This document shows, one piece after another, positions 17,155 to 26,031 of a stretch of DNA of 64,000 bases. The DNA comes from CACIIZ01 sp045565285. Its GTDB lineage: Bacteria; Pseudomonadota; Alphaproteobacteria; Rhodobacterales; Rhodobacteraceae. Under the pieces are notes generated by a model, which saw only the letters and a program-made list of their open reading frames with translations, did no database searches and was not told the origin of the DNA. Location: contig JBJLFR010000036.1 in the NCBI GenBank assembly GCA_045565285.1, positions 1 to 64,000 of the forward strand. Reading direction: 5' to 3'. Position 1 is the stretch's first letter; each line of letters opens with the position of its first letter. Position numbers and translations under genes: made by a program.

Positions 17155-18456
17155 TTAAATTTTATTTCTTAGTTTTGAAAAATATGAAATTCTCTTTTTT
17201 AATTCTCTTTCATAACCTCTTTCTACAGGATGATAGAAAATTGTGCGTTTAAATCCATCAGGAAAATAATTCTGCCCAGAAAATCCACCTTTTGAATCAT
17301 GATCATATTTGTAGCCAACTCCATATCCAAATGTATCCATTAATGCAGTTGAAGAATTTAAGATATGTTTAGGTGGTTGTTCTGAATTATGTTTTTTCGC
17401 AAATTTTTTAGATTCTTTTTCTGCAAGATAAACAGCATTAGATTTTGGAGATAATGATAATGCGATAACACTCATAGCTAATGCAATATCACCCTCTGGA
17501 GAGCCTAATTTTTCGTATGAACTCCATGAGTCTAAAACTTGTCTTTGAGAATCTGGATTGGCAAGGCCTACATCTTCTATTGAAATTCTTAGTAATCTTC
17601 TAAAGATATAAAATGGATCCTCACCTGCATTAAGAGCTCTTGCTAACCAAAACAATCCTGCATCTGGATCAGAACCTCTGATAGATTTATGAATAGCAGA
17701 TATTAATCCATAATGATTATCCCCAGATTTATCATGCTTTGGCACATTTAAGGAGAGTATTTCTGTCAATTCTGTGGATCTAATTTTTCTATTAAGAGTA
17801 AAAACTTGATCAATAAGATTTATTAAAACTCTAGCATCCCCACCACTCATCTGTATTAAAATTTGCTTGCCATCATTTTCTAAAAGTAAATTTTTTTTTA
17901 ATAATTTTTCAACTCTTATAATTATTTTTTTAAGAGATTCTTCAGATAAAGTTTCTACTTGATATACCAAAGATCTAGATAAAAGAGCAGCATTAAGCTG
18001 AAAGCTCGGGTTTTGTGAAGTAGCACCTATTAACCCAATGCTTCCTCCTTCAATAAAAGGTAAAAACATATCTTGCTGTAATTTATTAAAATAATGGATT
18101 TCATCAACAAATAGAATTAATTTTTCACCTCTAAGTGAAACCTCTTTACCTAATTTGAATATTTCTTTTAAATCACTAGTTCCTGATGAAACAGCGCTTA
18201 TTTCATGAAAATGACTATTTTTTAATACTTTTGGAATAATTCTAGCTATAGAAGTTTTACCTGTACCAGGAGGACCCCAAAAAATGATGGAGGATAGGTT
18301 GTTATTTTTTATTATTGTATTTATAGGACCAGTTTCACCTGTAATATGATCTTGGCCAAAAATATCTGTAATGGAATCTGGACGTAATTTATCTGATAAA
18401 GGTTTTAGTGAATTATTATTATCTTTTTTTTCTTTAAAGTCGAATAAATCACTCAT
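17155..18456 (-). CDS. rarA: Replication-associated recombination protein A (AAA ATPase)
   Basis: A clamp-loader-like AAA+ ATPase acting at stalled replication forks, 433 residues. The Walker A motif G-P-P-G-T-G-K-T is near residue 60, Walker B L-F-V-D-E-I-H-Y-F-N near 116, and sensor G-A-T-S-Q-N-P-S-F follows. The C-terminal region has the MgsA domain (G-L-I-S-A-I-H-K-S-I-R-G-S-D-P-D-A) and ends with F-Y-H-P-V-E-R-G-Y-E-R. Length matches the family. It is downstream of rplQ on the same strand, as often in alphaproteobacteria. Confidence 0.95.
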   Translation of the reverse strand: MSDLFDFKEKKDNNNSLKPLSDKLRPDSITDIFGQDHITGETGPINTIIKNNNLSSIIFWGPPGTGKTSIARIIPKVLKNSHFHEISAVSSGTSDLKEIFKLGKEVSLRGEKLILFVDEIHYFNKLQQDMFLPFIEGGSIGLIGATSQNPSFQLNAALLSRSLVYQVETLSEESLKKIIIRVEKLLKKNLLLENDGKQILIQMSGGDARVLINLIDQVFTLNRKIRSTELTEILSLNVPKHDKSGDNHYGLISAIHKSIRGSDPDAGLFWLARALNAGEDPFYIFRRLLRISIEDVGLANPDSQRQVLDSWSSYEKLGSPEGDIALAMSVIALSLSPKSNAVYLAEKESKKFAKKHNSEQPPKHILNSSTALMDTFGYGVGYKYDHDSKGGFSGQNYFPDGFKRTIFYHPVERGYERELKKRISYFSKLRNKI

Positions 18457-18525
18457 TATATATTATAACTTAAACTAAGAAAATAAACAGTGCTCTATTT
18501 TTTTAAAATTTATTAAATATAAATA

Positions 18526-18948
18526 TTACTCTTGGGGTTTATCGTTTTTTTCTTCTTGATTCTCTTTATCCTTAGCACCTTTAGCTGAAATATCACGATC
18601 TACTAACTCAATTACTGCTAGTGGAGCTGCATCACCGTACCTAAAACCAGCTTTCAAAACTCTTGTATATCCCCCATTTCTTTTTTTGTATCTATTAGCT
18701 AGAGTATCAAAAAGTTTTATGACCGTAGAATTTTGTTTTAAACGAGATATGGCTAACCTTCTTGAGTGAAGAGACCCATTTTTTCCTAGTGTTATATATT
18801 TATCGACAATCCTTTTTAGTTCTTTGGCCTTTGGAAGTGTAGTTTGAATTTGCTCATGCTCAATTAAAGAGCAAACCATATTAGCAAACATTGCTTTTCG
18901 ATGTTCGTGCGTTCTATTTAACTTACGATTCTTATTTCCATGTCTCAT
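18526..18948 (-). CDS. rplQ: 50S ribosomal protein L17
   Basis: A large-subunit protein of 140 residues. The beginning M-R-H-G-N-K-N-R-K-L-N-R-T-H-E-H-R-K-A matches L17 closely, with E-L-K-R-I-V-D-K-Y-I-T-L in the middle and a charged tail after the core. It is the last gene of the alpha operon (rpsM-rpsK-rpoA-rplQ), 71 bases after rpoA. Confidence 0.98.
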   Translation of the reverse strand: MRHGNKNRKLNRTHEHRKAMFANMVCSLIEHEQIQTTLPKAKELKRIVDKYITLGKNGSLHSRRLAISRLKQNSTVIKLFDTLANRYKKRNGGYTRVLKAGFRYGDAAPLAVIELVDRDISAKGAKDKENQEEKNDKPQE

Positions 18949-19019
18949 TTTTTTTTAACCAAATAACTTTATAAAGAATAATTTATAGGTTTTATCATTC
19001 TAAGAGATATTATCAACCC

Positions 19020-20036
19020 TCAAAACTGATCTTCATATTTTTTTGATAATTCTTCTATGTTCTCAGGTGGCCATTCAGTTACGTCCATTCCTAAATGTAG
19101 TTGCATACTTGTTAGAACCTCCTTTATCTCGTTCAAGGACTTTCTACCAAAATTTGGAGTTCTTAACATCTCTGCTTCTGTTTTTTGTATTAAATCACCA
19201 ATATAAACTATATTATCATTCTTTAAGCAATTTGCAGATCTTACAGACAACTCTAACTCATCTACTTTTTTAAGAAGCAGTGGATTAAATTCTAGTTCGT
19301 CTTCAGCTTCGTCACGTATGTCAGCTTCAGGTTCATCAAAGTTAATAAATACATCGAGCTGATCTTTCAATATACGAGAAGCAAATGCTAATGCATCTTC
19401 GGGAGATACTGAACCATCAGTTTCAATATCAATAGTTAATTTATCGTAATCTAGGACCTGACCTTCTCTTGTTGGTTCGACATTATATGAAACTTTTTTG
19501 ATTGGAGAAAATAATGAATCAATAGCAATTACTCCAATAGGATTATCCTCAGAAATATGTTTATCTGCCGCAACATAACCTTTTCCTGTATTTACAGTTA
19601 ACTCCATTGAAAAGGAAACTCCATCATCCAAATGACAGATTATATGATCTTTATTCAAAATTTCTATGCCATTTGTTTCTTCAATATCACCAGCGGTTAC
19701 AATACCCGGTCCTTTTACGTTAACAGATATTTTTTTAGGACCTTCAACTTCCATAGATACAGATACACCTTTCAAATTAAGGATTATATCAGTAACATCT
19801 TCTCTAACTCCTGCTAATGATGAGAATTCATGTAAAACACCATCTATTTGTACAGAAACTATAGAAGCACCTTGTAAAGAAGATAACAAAATTCTTCTAA
19901 TAGCATTACCTAAGGTTAAACCAAACCCTCTTTCTAGAGGTTCAGTAATAATAGTAGCTTTACTCTTAGGATCATCACCTGGTTTGATAGAAATACCAGT
20001 TGGTCTTATTAGTTCTTGCCAATTTTTATGGATCAT
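19020..20036 (-). CDS. rpoA: DNA-directed RNA polymerase subunit alpha
   Basis: Alpha forms the dimer scaffold for beta and beta' and its C-terminal domain contacts UP elements and activators. The N-terminal domain shows E-R-G-F-G-L-T-L-G-N-A-I-R-R-I-L-L-S-S near residues 35-53. The C-terminal domain shows L-S-V-R-S-A-N-C-L-K and P-N-F-G-R-K-S-L-N-E-I. The ATG at 20036 follows GGAGGAACTA and is chosen; an in-frame ATG at 20048 lies before that GGAGG site. Length (338) is normal for alphaproteobacteria. Confidence 0.97.
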   Translation of the reverse strand: MIHKNWQELIRPTGISIKPGDDPKSKATIITEPLERGFGLTLGNAIRRILLSSLQGASIVSVQIDGVLHEFSSLAGVREDVTDIILNLKGVSVSMEVEGPKKISVNVKGPGIVTAGDIEETNGIEILNKDHIICHLDDGVSFSMELTVNTGKGYVAADKHISEDNPIGVIAIDSLFSPIKKVSYNVEPTREGQVLDYDKLTIDIETDGSVSPEDALAFASRILKDQLDVFINFDEPEADIRDEAEDELEFNPLLLKKVDELELSVRSANCLKNDNIVYIGDLIQKTEAEMLRTPNFGRKSLNEIKEVLTSMQLHLGMDVTEWPPENIEELSKKYEDQF

Positions 20037-20052
20037 TAGTTCCTCCATTCCT

Positions 20053-20081
20053 GTAAAAAACCTAATCCAAAAGTTTTTTAC
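20053..20081 (-). repeat. Perfect hairpin just before the rpoA start
   Basis: GTAAAAAAC at 20053-20061 and GTTTTTTAC at 20073-20081 form a perfect 9-bp stem with an 11-base loop. In the minus-strand RNA it ends a few bases before the GGAGG site of rpoA. It could tune rpoA translation or mRNA processing between rpsK and rpoA. No family match is claimed. Confidence 0.5.
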
Positions 20082-20126
20082 GCCCGAGGGTTTAAATTAT
20101 AAGTATTTTAATAATGTTAAAATATT

Positions 20127-20516
20127 CTAAACTCTTCTTCTTTTAGGTGGCCTACAACCATTATGGGCCATAGGTGTGACATCTCTTATTGAAGTTACTA
20201 TCATACCCACTGTAGACAAAGCCCTCAATGCAGATTCCCTGCCAGAACCAGGGCCTTGAATTTCAACTTCCAATGTTTTCATTCCATGCTCTTGTGCTTT
20301 TTTACCCGCGTCTTCTGCAGCCATTTGTGCGGCATAAGGAGTAGACTTTCGAGATCCTTTGAAACCCATAGTTCCCGCTGATGACCAGGCAATAGCATTA
20401 CCTTGTGCATCAGAAATTAAAATCTTTGTATTATTGAAACTAGAATTTATATGAGCTACGCCTGTAGAAATATTTTTTTTATCTTTCTTTTTAGTTCTTG
20501 ATTTATCAACAGCCAT
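20127..20516 (-). CDS. rpsK: 30S ribosomal protein S11
   Basis: A small-subunit platform protein of 129 residues. G-V-A-H-I-N-S-S-F-N-N-T near residue 19, A-W-S-S-A-G-T-M-G-F-K-G-S-R-K-S-T-P and the end N-G-C-R-P-P-K-R-R-R-V are the usual S11 landmarks. It lies 12 bases after rpsM and 78 bases before rpoA in the alpha operon. Confidence 0.98.
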   Translation of the reverse strand: MAVDKSRTKKKDKKNISTGVAHINSSFNNTKILISDAQGNAIAWSSAGTMGFKGSRKSTPYAAQMAAEDAGKKAQEHGMKTLEVEIQGPGSGRESALRALSTVGMIVTSIRDVTPMAHNGCRPPKRRRV

Positions 20517-20528
20517 ATTTATTTATTC

Positions 20529-20897
20529 CTATTTTTTCTTTCCTGCAATAGTTTTTGCGGGACCTTTTCTAGTTCTTGCATTAGTGTGTGTTCTTTGTCC
20601 TCTAACAGGAAGACCACGTCTATGCCTCAAGCCACGATAGCATCCAAGATCCATTAATCTCTTAATATTCATAGATTTTTCTCTTCTTAAATCACCCTCT
20701 ACCATCAAATGAGAATCAATATAATCTCTAATTGATGACAATTGTATATCATCAAGTTCATTTAATTTTGTTAATAAAGGAATTTTAAGTTCTTTACATA
20801 TTTTTCTGGCAGTATTTGTACCAACACCATGTATATATGTTAAAGATATAGAAACCCTTTTTCCAGTAGGTAGATTTATACCAGCTATTCTAGCCAA
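20529..20897 (-). CDS. rpsM: 30S ribosomal protein S13
   Basis: A small-subunit head protein that contacts the P-site tRNA and the large subunit; 122 residues. M-A-R-I-A-G-I-N-L-P at the N-terminus, Y-I-H-G-V-G-T-N-T-A and G-L-R-H-R-R-G-L-P-V-R-G-Q-R-T identify it. It is the first gene after a strong promoter candidate, so it opens the alpha operon. Confidence 0.98.
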   Translation of the reverse strand: MARIAGINLPTGKRVSISLTYIHGVGTNTARKICKELKIPLLTKLNELDDIQLSSIRDYIDSHLMVEGDLRREKSMNIKRLMDLGCYRGLRHRRGLPVRGQRTHTNARTRKGPAKTIAGKKK

Positions 20898-20970
20898 ATT
20901 TTACTCCGTATTTTTTATGTTTAACAAATTAAATAAATTATTATATAATAAAATAAATAATGTCTCGCGG

Positions 20971-20998
20971 ATTATATCTATGGAATTAACTTCGTCAA
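20971..20998 (-). promoter_or_regulatory. Promoter candidate for rpsM-rpsK-rpoA-rplQ
   Basis: On the minus strand a -35 box TTGACG (20993-20998) and a perfect -10 box TATAAT (20971-20976) are separated by 16 bases. They lie about 75-100 bases before the rpsM ATG, in the 129-base gap after adk. This would let the alpha operon be transcribed apart from the spc genes. The leader after it is very AT-rich. Confidence 0.75.
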
Positions 20999-21026
20999 GT
21001 TCATAGTTAAGAAAACTTTTTTTAAA

Positions 21027-21677
21027 TTATGAGATAACACTCCTAATTTCACCTTGGATTTCGTCAACACTTCCAAGACCATTAATTTTCTTTAATTTAT
21101 TGAGTACATGATAATATCCTATAAGTGGAGAAGTATCTCGATAATAAGCGAGTAATCTGATTTTTAAAGAATCTTCATTATCATCTTGTCTATGGTTAAA
21201 TTTATTCTCACTACCACAAACATCACATTTTTTTGGATCCTTTGGCATCTTGGTGGTCTTATGATAAAGTTCTCCACAAGAAGAACATGTGAAGCGACCT
21301 ACTATGCGTTGAACTAATTTTTCATCATCTACATATAATTCAATCACATGATTAATTTCCTTACCAATTGTTTTTAACAAATCACCTAAAGCATCAGCTT
21401 GTGCTAATGTCCTTGGAAAACCATCAAATATAAAACCATTATTATTTTCTTCACTAGTAAGTTTTGTTTCAATAAGTCCTATTACAATCTCATCTGTAAC
21501 TAATTCTCCTTTTGCCATAATATTGGCAACTTTTTTTCCAAGATCAGATTGATCTTCTTTAGCTTCTCTTAGCATGTCTCCAGTTGATAATTGAACAAAT
21601 CCAAATGTGTCGCATAAAGTTCTAGCTTGAGTACCTTTACCAGCGCCTGGAGGTCCAAGAAGAATTAAATTCTTCAT
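21027..21677 (-). CDS. adk: Adenylate kinase
   Basis: Balances ATP, ADP and AMP in the cytoplasm; 216 residues. The P-loop is G-P-P-G-A-G-K-G-T near residue 7, with S-T-G-D-M-L-R (AMP site), D-G-F-P-R-T at the AMP-binding/catalytic segment, and a LID domain with the zinc cysteines C-S-S-C and C-D-V-C near residues 131-153. The four-Cys LID is the long, zinc-binding form. The start overlaps the secY stop by four bases (ATGA), the standard secY-adk order. Confidence 0.97.
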   Translation of the reverse strand: MKNLILLGPPGAGKGTQARTLCDTFGFVQLSTGDMLREAKEDQSDLGKKVANIMAKGELVTDEIVIGLIETKLTSEENNNGFIFDGFPRTLAQADALGDLLKTIGKEINHVIELYVDDEKLVQRIVGRFTCSSCGELYHKTTKMPKDPKKCDVCGSENKFNHRQDDNEDSLKIRLLAYYRDTSPLIGYYHVLNKLKKINGLGSVDEIQGEIRSVIS

Positions 21678-23026
21678 CTCTTTCCTCTCTTATTTCTTTT
21701 ACTAGATCCACGTATCTTGGATTTTTCTATTAAACCTTCATACTGGTAGGCTAACATATGAGACTGAATTTGAGTTATAGTATCCATAGTAACTGAAACT
21801 ACAATTAATAGTGAAGTACCTCCAAAATAAAAGGGAATTGCAAACTGAGATCTCAAAACTTCGGGAAGTAAACAAATTGCAGCAAGATACCCAGAACCCA
21901 ACACAAGAGTTCTTAAAACTACATACTCTAAATACTTAGCAGTTCTTTCACCAGGGCGTATACCAGGGACAAATCCTCCCTGCTTTTTTAGATTATCGGC
22001 AACTTCGTCAGGCTTAAAAGCAACATTAAGAGTATAAAAATATGTAAAAAATATAATCATTCCACCAAAAAAAACATAATACAATGGCTGACCAGGTCCT
22101 AAATAGGCGGCTAAATATGATAAAAAACCATTACTATCTTCACGTGCAAAAGTAACTACGGTAGTTGGAAGCAATAACAAAGACGAGGCAAAAATTGCAG
22201 GGATTACACCTGAAGGATTAAGCTTTATTGGAAGATTTGAAGTATCTCCACCATACATTTTCATACCTACTTGCCTTCTAGGATATTGAATATTAATTTT
22301 CCTTAAAGCACGCTCTAAATAAACAACTAAACCAATAATCACAACAACCATAAGAATAACCGCTAGGATTACTATAGGACTTATAATACCCGATCTACCA
22401 GATGCAAAAAACTGAGCAAGCGCTGATGGAAGTTCTGCGACGATACCTACGAAAATAATTAATGATATACCATTTCCTATACCCCTAGCAGTAATCTGTT
22501 CACCAAGCCACATTAAAAACATGGTTCCCCCTACTAAAGTAATTATACAAGATGCTCTAAAGTACCAACCAGGATCAGAAGCTAATCCTTGACTTTCTAA
22601 ACCTACTGAAATGCCATATGCTTGAAAGAAAGCAAGAACGACGGTACCATATCTGGTGTATTGGTTTATTTTTTTTCTACCTTGTTCTCCTTCCTTTTTA
22701 AGCTGCTCCAATTGAGGTAGCATAGACGCTAATAGCTGCATTATAATAGAGGATGTTATGTAGGGCATTATACCAAGTGCAAATATGGCCATTCTACCAA
22801 CTGCACCGCCAGTAAACATATTAAGCATACCACCAATACCAGTATTTGCTTGTTCAAAAAAAGAGCGAAGTTGAGAAGAATCAATTCCTGGAACTGGAAT
22901 GTATGTACCAATTCTATAAACTATTAATAATCCTAGAGCGTAAAAAATACGTCGCTGAAGGTCTTTTGCTTTACCAAAAGAACCCCAACTTAAATTTGCT
23001 GCCATTTGTTCTGCTGCAGAAGGCAT
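21674..23026 (-). CDS. secY: Protein translocase subunit SecY
   Basis: The channel subunit of the Sec translocon, 450 residues with ten transmembrane helices. G-I-M-P-Y-I-T-S-S-I-I-M-Q-L near residue 85, the plug-region F-T-G-G-A-V-G-R and the cytoplasmic loop G-F-V-P-G-I-R-P-G-E-R-T near 350 are conserved marks. It ends with a basic tail. It lies after rplO in the spc operon and overlaps adk. Confidence 0.97.
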   Translation of the reverse strand: MPSAAEQMAANLSWGSFGKAKDLQRRIFYALGLLIVYRIGTYIPVPGIDSSQLRSFFEQANTGIGGMLNMFTGGAVGRMAIFALGIMPYITSSIIMQLLASMLPQLEQLKKEGEQGRKKINQYTRYGTVVLAFFQAYGISVGLESQGLASDPGWYFRASCIITLVGGTMFLMWLGEQITARGIGNGISLIIFVGIVAELPSALAQFFASGRSGIISPIVILAVILMVVVIIGLVVYLERALRKINIQYPRRQVGMKMYGGDTSNLPIKLNPSGVIPAIFASSLLLLPTTVVTFAREDSNGFLSYLAAYLGPGQPLYYVFFGGMIIFFTYFYTLNVAFKPDEVADNLKKQGGFVPGIRPGERTAKYLEYVVLRTLVLGSGYLAAICLLPEVLRSQFAIPFYFGGTSLLIVVSVTMDTITQIQSHMLAYQYEGLIEKSKIRGSSKRNKRGKR

Positions 23027-23084
23027 TTAAAACCCTTTTTAACCTTTTTTTCTAAATTCTAAGAAAAGTAAAATTTTATTAAAT

Positions 23085-23543
23085 TTAGGATAATTTTGAA
23101 AATGTTCCCCCATGCTTTTCTATAGCAGAGATAGCACTTTTCGAAGCTCCAGTAAGTTTGACAACAATCTTATTTTTTAGTTCACCTTTAGCCAAAAGAC
23201 GTACACCATCAAAACTCCTTGAAATAATACCAGAAGAACATAATGTATCCTCATTAATCTCATTGTCTGGATTTATTTTTTTTCTATCTATAAAATCTTG
23301 TAATGTTCCAATATTAATAACACAATATTTTTTAGGATTAGGAACATTGAAACCTCTTTTCGGAAGTCTCATATATATAGGCATTTGACCCCCTTCAAAA
23401 CCATTAATAGAAACACCTGATCTAGACTTTTGTCCTTTAAGACCTCGACCACATGTTTTACCTACACCAGATCCTGGACCTCTACCCAGTCTTTTTTTGG
23501 TTTTAAAAGCACCCTTTTTTTCTCTTAATTCATTTAGTTTCAT
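23085..23543 (-). CDS. rplO: 50S ribosomal protein L15
   Basis: A large-subunit assembly protein of 152 residues. M-K-L-N-E-L-R-E-K-K-G-A, the glycine-rich R-L-G-R-G-P-G-S-G-V-G-K-T, and G-F-E-G-G-Q-M-P-I-Y-M-R-L-P-K-R-G-F are diagnostic. The ATG at 23543 is chosen because family members begin M-K-L-N-E-L; an upstream in-frame start at 23570 adds nine unlikely residues. Confidence 0.97.
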   Translation of the reverse strand: MKLNELREKKGAFKTKKRLGRGPGSGVGKTCGRGLKGQKSRSGVSINGFEGGQMPIYMRLPKRGFNVPNPKKYCVINIGTLQDFIDRKKINPDNEINEDTLCSSGIISRSFDGVRLLAKGELKNKIVVKLTGASKSAISAIEKHGGTFSKLS

Positions 23544-23603
23544 ATCAATATCTCTAAATTTAAATTTCAAACAATCTTAGACTAAAATTAATCAATTTAA
23601 TTA

Positions 23604-23789
23604 TTATGATTTTTCTACAATTTGAACCAAATGAGGTATTTTTTTAATCATTCCTCTTATAGAAGGCGTATCATTCAATTCAGAAATTTTATTCATTTTA
23701 TTTAGTCCAAGACCCTTAAGTATTTTTTTTTGAATTTCAGGTCTTCTTATTGCTGATCTAACCTGTTTTACATAAATTTTGTTTGTCAT
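23604..23789 (-). CDS. rpmD: 50S ribosomal protein L30
   Basis: A small large-subunit protein of 61 residues: K-I-Y-V-K-Q-V-R-S-A-I-R-R-P near the start, L-G-L-N-K-M-N-K and G-M-I-K-K-I-P-H-L-V near the end. The start at the ATG of M-T-N-K is chosen; an in-frame start four codons earlier (23801) is also open. It lies between rpsE and rplO as in the standard spc operon. Confidence 0.96.
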   Translation of the reverse strand: MTNKIYVKQVRSAIRRPEIQKKILKGLGLNKMNKISELNDTPSIRGMIKKIPHLVQIVEKS

Positions 23790-23809
23790 AATTTTTTCCA
23801 ACTTTTAAA

Positions 23810-24367
23810 TTATGTTGATAATTCTTTTGGTTCGTCATCTTTAACAAGAATTGCAGAAAGTTTTTTGCCCCTTCTACGGGCTATGATCCTAGGACTTACT
23901 TCTTTTTTTAGACCATCAATTGTGGCGCGTACCATATTGTAGGGATTTTGAGAACCTATAGACTTTGCTACTACATCTTGAATACCCAACATCTCGAATA
24001 CTGCTCGCATGGGACCACCAGCAATTATACCTGTACCTGGTTTTGCAGTTCTCATAACAACCATACCAGCTCCGTGTCTTCCATTTACATCGTGATGAAG
24101 TGTTCTTCCTTCCTTGAGGGGTACTCTTAATGTTTGAGTCTTAGCCTGATCTGTAGCTTTCCTAATTGCTTCTGGGACTTCCTTAGCTTTGCCTTTGCCA
24201 AAACCAACACGACCCCTCTGATCGCCAACAACAACTAATGCTGCAAACCCAAAACGCTTTCCACCTTTAACTGTTTTCGAAACCCTATTAATTGCTACCA
24301 GTCTATCTGAAAATTCTGACGAATCTTCACGATCTTTTTTTTCTTTACGATTAGAATCCCTTGCCAT
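23810..24367 (-). CDS. rpsE: 30S ribosomal protein S5
   Basis: A small-subunit protein important for decoding accuracy, 185 residues. V-A-I-N-R-V-S-K-T-V-K-G-G-K-R-F-G-F-A near residues 28-46 and G-F-G-K-G-K-A-K-E-V-P match the double-stranded RNA-binding fold. G-T-G-I-I-A-G-G-P-M-R and G-S-Q-N-P-Y-N-M-V follow. Both ends carry short charged extensions. Confidence 0.97.
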   Translation of the reverse strand: MARDSNRKEKKDREDSSEFSDRLVAINRVSKTVKGGKRFGFAALVVVGDQRGRVGFGKGKAKEVPEAIRKATDQAKTQTLRVPLKEGRTLHHDVNGRHGAGMVVMRTAKPGTGIIAGGPMRAVFEMLGIQDVVAKSIGSQNPYNMVRATIDGLKKEVSPRIIARRRGKKLSAILVKDDEPKELST

Positions 24368-24379
24368 ATTAATTTTCTC

Positions 24380-24739
24380 CTAAAATTTAAGGCCACCTTC
24401 TCTTGCAGCATCAGCCAAAGCTTTAACTCTTCCATGATAAAGGAATCCTCCTCTATCAAAATATACTTCTGATATACCAGAACTCTTTGCTCTTTTGGCT
24501 ATTTCTTTTCCAACAAGCTTAGCAGTTTCCATAGTATTCTTTAAATCTTTACCAACAACTGACATTCTAGAAGAAGCAGACGCCAACGTATTTCCAATTT
24601 TATCATCAATAAGCTGAACATAGATATTTTTCGAAGATCTATGAACACTCATTCTAATTTTGTTGTTAACTATACTTTTAATCTTATTTCTATTTCTTAG
24701 TCTTCTTTTTTTGAACAAAGTCAATTTTTTGTTAGACAT
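24380..24739 (-). CDS. rplR: 50S ribosomal protein L18
   Basis: Binds 5S rRNA in the central protuberance; 119 residues. R-M-S-V-H-R-S-S-K-N-I-Y-V-Q near residue 30 and F-D-R-G-G-F-L-Y-H-G-R-V-K-A-L-A-D near the C-terminus identify it. It sits 12 bases before rpsE. Confidence 0.96.
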   Translation of the reverse strand: MSNKKLTLFKKRRLRNRNKIKSIVNNKIRMSVHRSSKNIYVQLIDDKIGNTLASASSRMSVVGKDLKNTMETAKLVGKEIAKRAKSSGISEVYFDRGGFLYHGRVKALADAAREGGLKF

Positions 24740-24749
24740 CTATAACTTC

Positions 24750-25283
24750 CTACTTTTTCTTACCTTCTTTAGCAAAAACATATTCGTCTTTATATCTTAT
24801 GCCTTTACCTTTATATGGCTCTGGTTTTCTTTTTTCTCTAATATTAGCCGCCACCTGACCAACAATTTGCTGATCTATTCCATTAATACTAATTTCAGTA
24901 GGTTTAGGAACAGTAATTTTTACATCTTTGGGTATCTCAAAATCAATTTCATGAGAATAACCTAATGATAGTTTTAAGGTATTGCCTTGTAAAGCAGCCC
25001 GGTAACCTACACCGTTTAATTCTAAATTTTTAGTAAAACCTATCGTAACACCTTCAATTAGATTGGCAATTTGCGTTCTATTCATACCCCAATGCTGTCT
25101 GGATTTCTTTGACAAATTTTTTGGTTTTACAATTATATTATTATCATCAAGTTTTATCTCTACTTCTTTTGATGAAAAAAATTCTCTAGAACCATTAGGT
25201 CCTTTTATTTCAATTTTGTTACCAGCTATATTTGCTGTTACATTATTAGGTACAATGATCGGTTTTTTCCCAATTCTAGACAT
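24750..25283 (-). CDS. rplF: 50S ribosomal protein L6
   Basis: Large-subunit protein at the factor-binding side, 177 residues. It begins M-S-R-I-G-K-K-P-I and ends with K-P-E-P-Y-K-G-K-G-I-R-Y, both family signatures. The ATG at 25283 is chosen; the open frame runs upstream to 25322 and overlaps rpsH, but those residues do not belong to L6. The chosen start lies 10 bases after the rpsH stop. Confidence 0.97.
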   Translation of the reverse strand: MSRIGKKPIIVPNNVTANIAGNKIEIKGPNGSREFFSSKEVEIKLDDNNIIVKPKNLSKKSRQHWGMNRTQIANLIEGVTIGFTKNLELNGVGYRAALQGNTLKLSLGYSHEIDFEIPKDVKITVPKPTEISINGIDQQIVGQVAANIREKRKPEPYKGKGIRYKDEYVFAKEGKKK

Positions 25284-25293
25284 TTTTAATCCC

Positions 25294-25692
25294 TTAAAAC
25301 ACAGTACAAAGAATTTCGCCACCTACATTAGTAGCTCTAGCCTTAGTGTCAGACATCACTCCTTTTGGAGTTGAGATAATAGCTATGCCTAAACCTTGTC
25401 TTACTTTTGGAATATTTTTTACATTAGTATATACTCTTCGACCGGGTGTAGAAATTCTTTTCAATTCTTTTATAACTGGCTCACCATCAAAATATTTTAA
25501 ATCAATTTGAATGTTATTTTTACCATCTTCGCTTTCTATTGGTTTATAACCCCGAATAAAACCTTCTGAATGAAGAACATCTAAAACCCAAGCCCTTAAT
25601 TTTGACGAAGGTGTTATAACATCACTTCTTTTTCTCATTTGAGCATTCCTAATCCTTGCAAGTAAATCACCAATTGGGTCATTCATAACCAT
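25294..25692 (-). CDS. rpsH: 30S ribosomal protein S8
   Basis: A primary 16S rRNA-binding protein, 132 residues, which in E. coli also represses its operon. M-N-D-P-I-G-D-L-L-A-R-I-R-N-A-Q at the N-terminus and G-L-G-I-A-I-I-S-T-P-K-G-V-M near the end are typical. A GGAG site lies 7 bases before the ATG at 25692. Whether autoregulation exists here cannot be read. Confidence 0.97.
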   Translation of the reverse strand: MVMNDPIGDLLARIRNAQMRKRSDVITPSSKLRAWVLDVLHSEGFIRGYKPIESEDGKNNIQIDLKYFDGEPVIKELKRISTPGRRVYTNVKNIPKVRQGLGIAIISTPKGVMSDTKARATNVGGEILCTVF

Positions 25693-25706
25693 TCGATTCT
25701 CCTTAT

Positions 25707-26012
25707 TTACCAACTAGATTTGATCATGCCAGGAATTTCACCTTTAGAAGCTAAATCTCTTAAGGCAATTCTAGACATTTGCAATTTTCTATAAAAAGAT
25801 TTTGGTCTACCCGTAATTCTACACCTATTATGTAATCTTGTCGGTGATGAATTAGGAGGTAATTTCGCTAACTTAATTTGAGCTTTAAATCTTTCTTCCA
25901 TTGGCAAATCTTTATCCTTTACAATCTTTTTAAGTTCTATTCTTTTGTTAGAAAACTGTTCCACCAGTTTTTGCCTTTTTAATTCACGGTTTATCATTGA
26001 CGCTTTTGCCAT
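25707..26012 (-). CDS. rpsN: 30S ribosomal protein S14 (zinc-free type)
   Basis: A small-subunit head protein of 101 residues. It contains R-C-R-I-T-G-R-P-K-S-F-Y-R-K and ends K-S-S-W. Only one cysteine is present, so this is the long form without the four-Cys zinc site. It lies between rplE and rpsH. Confidence 0.97.
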   Translation of the reverse strand: MAKASMINRELKRQKLVEQFSNKRIELKKIVKDKDLPMEERFKAQIKLAKLPPNSSPTRLHNRCRITGRPKSFYRKLQMSRIALRDLASKGEIPGMIKSSW

Positions 26013-26031
26013 TACTATCTCCCAAACTTCA

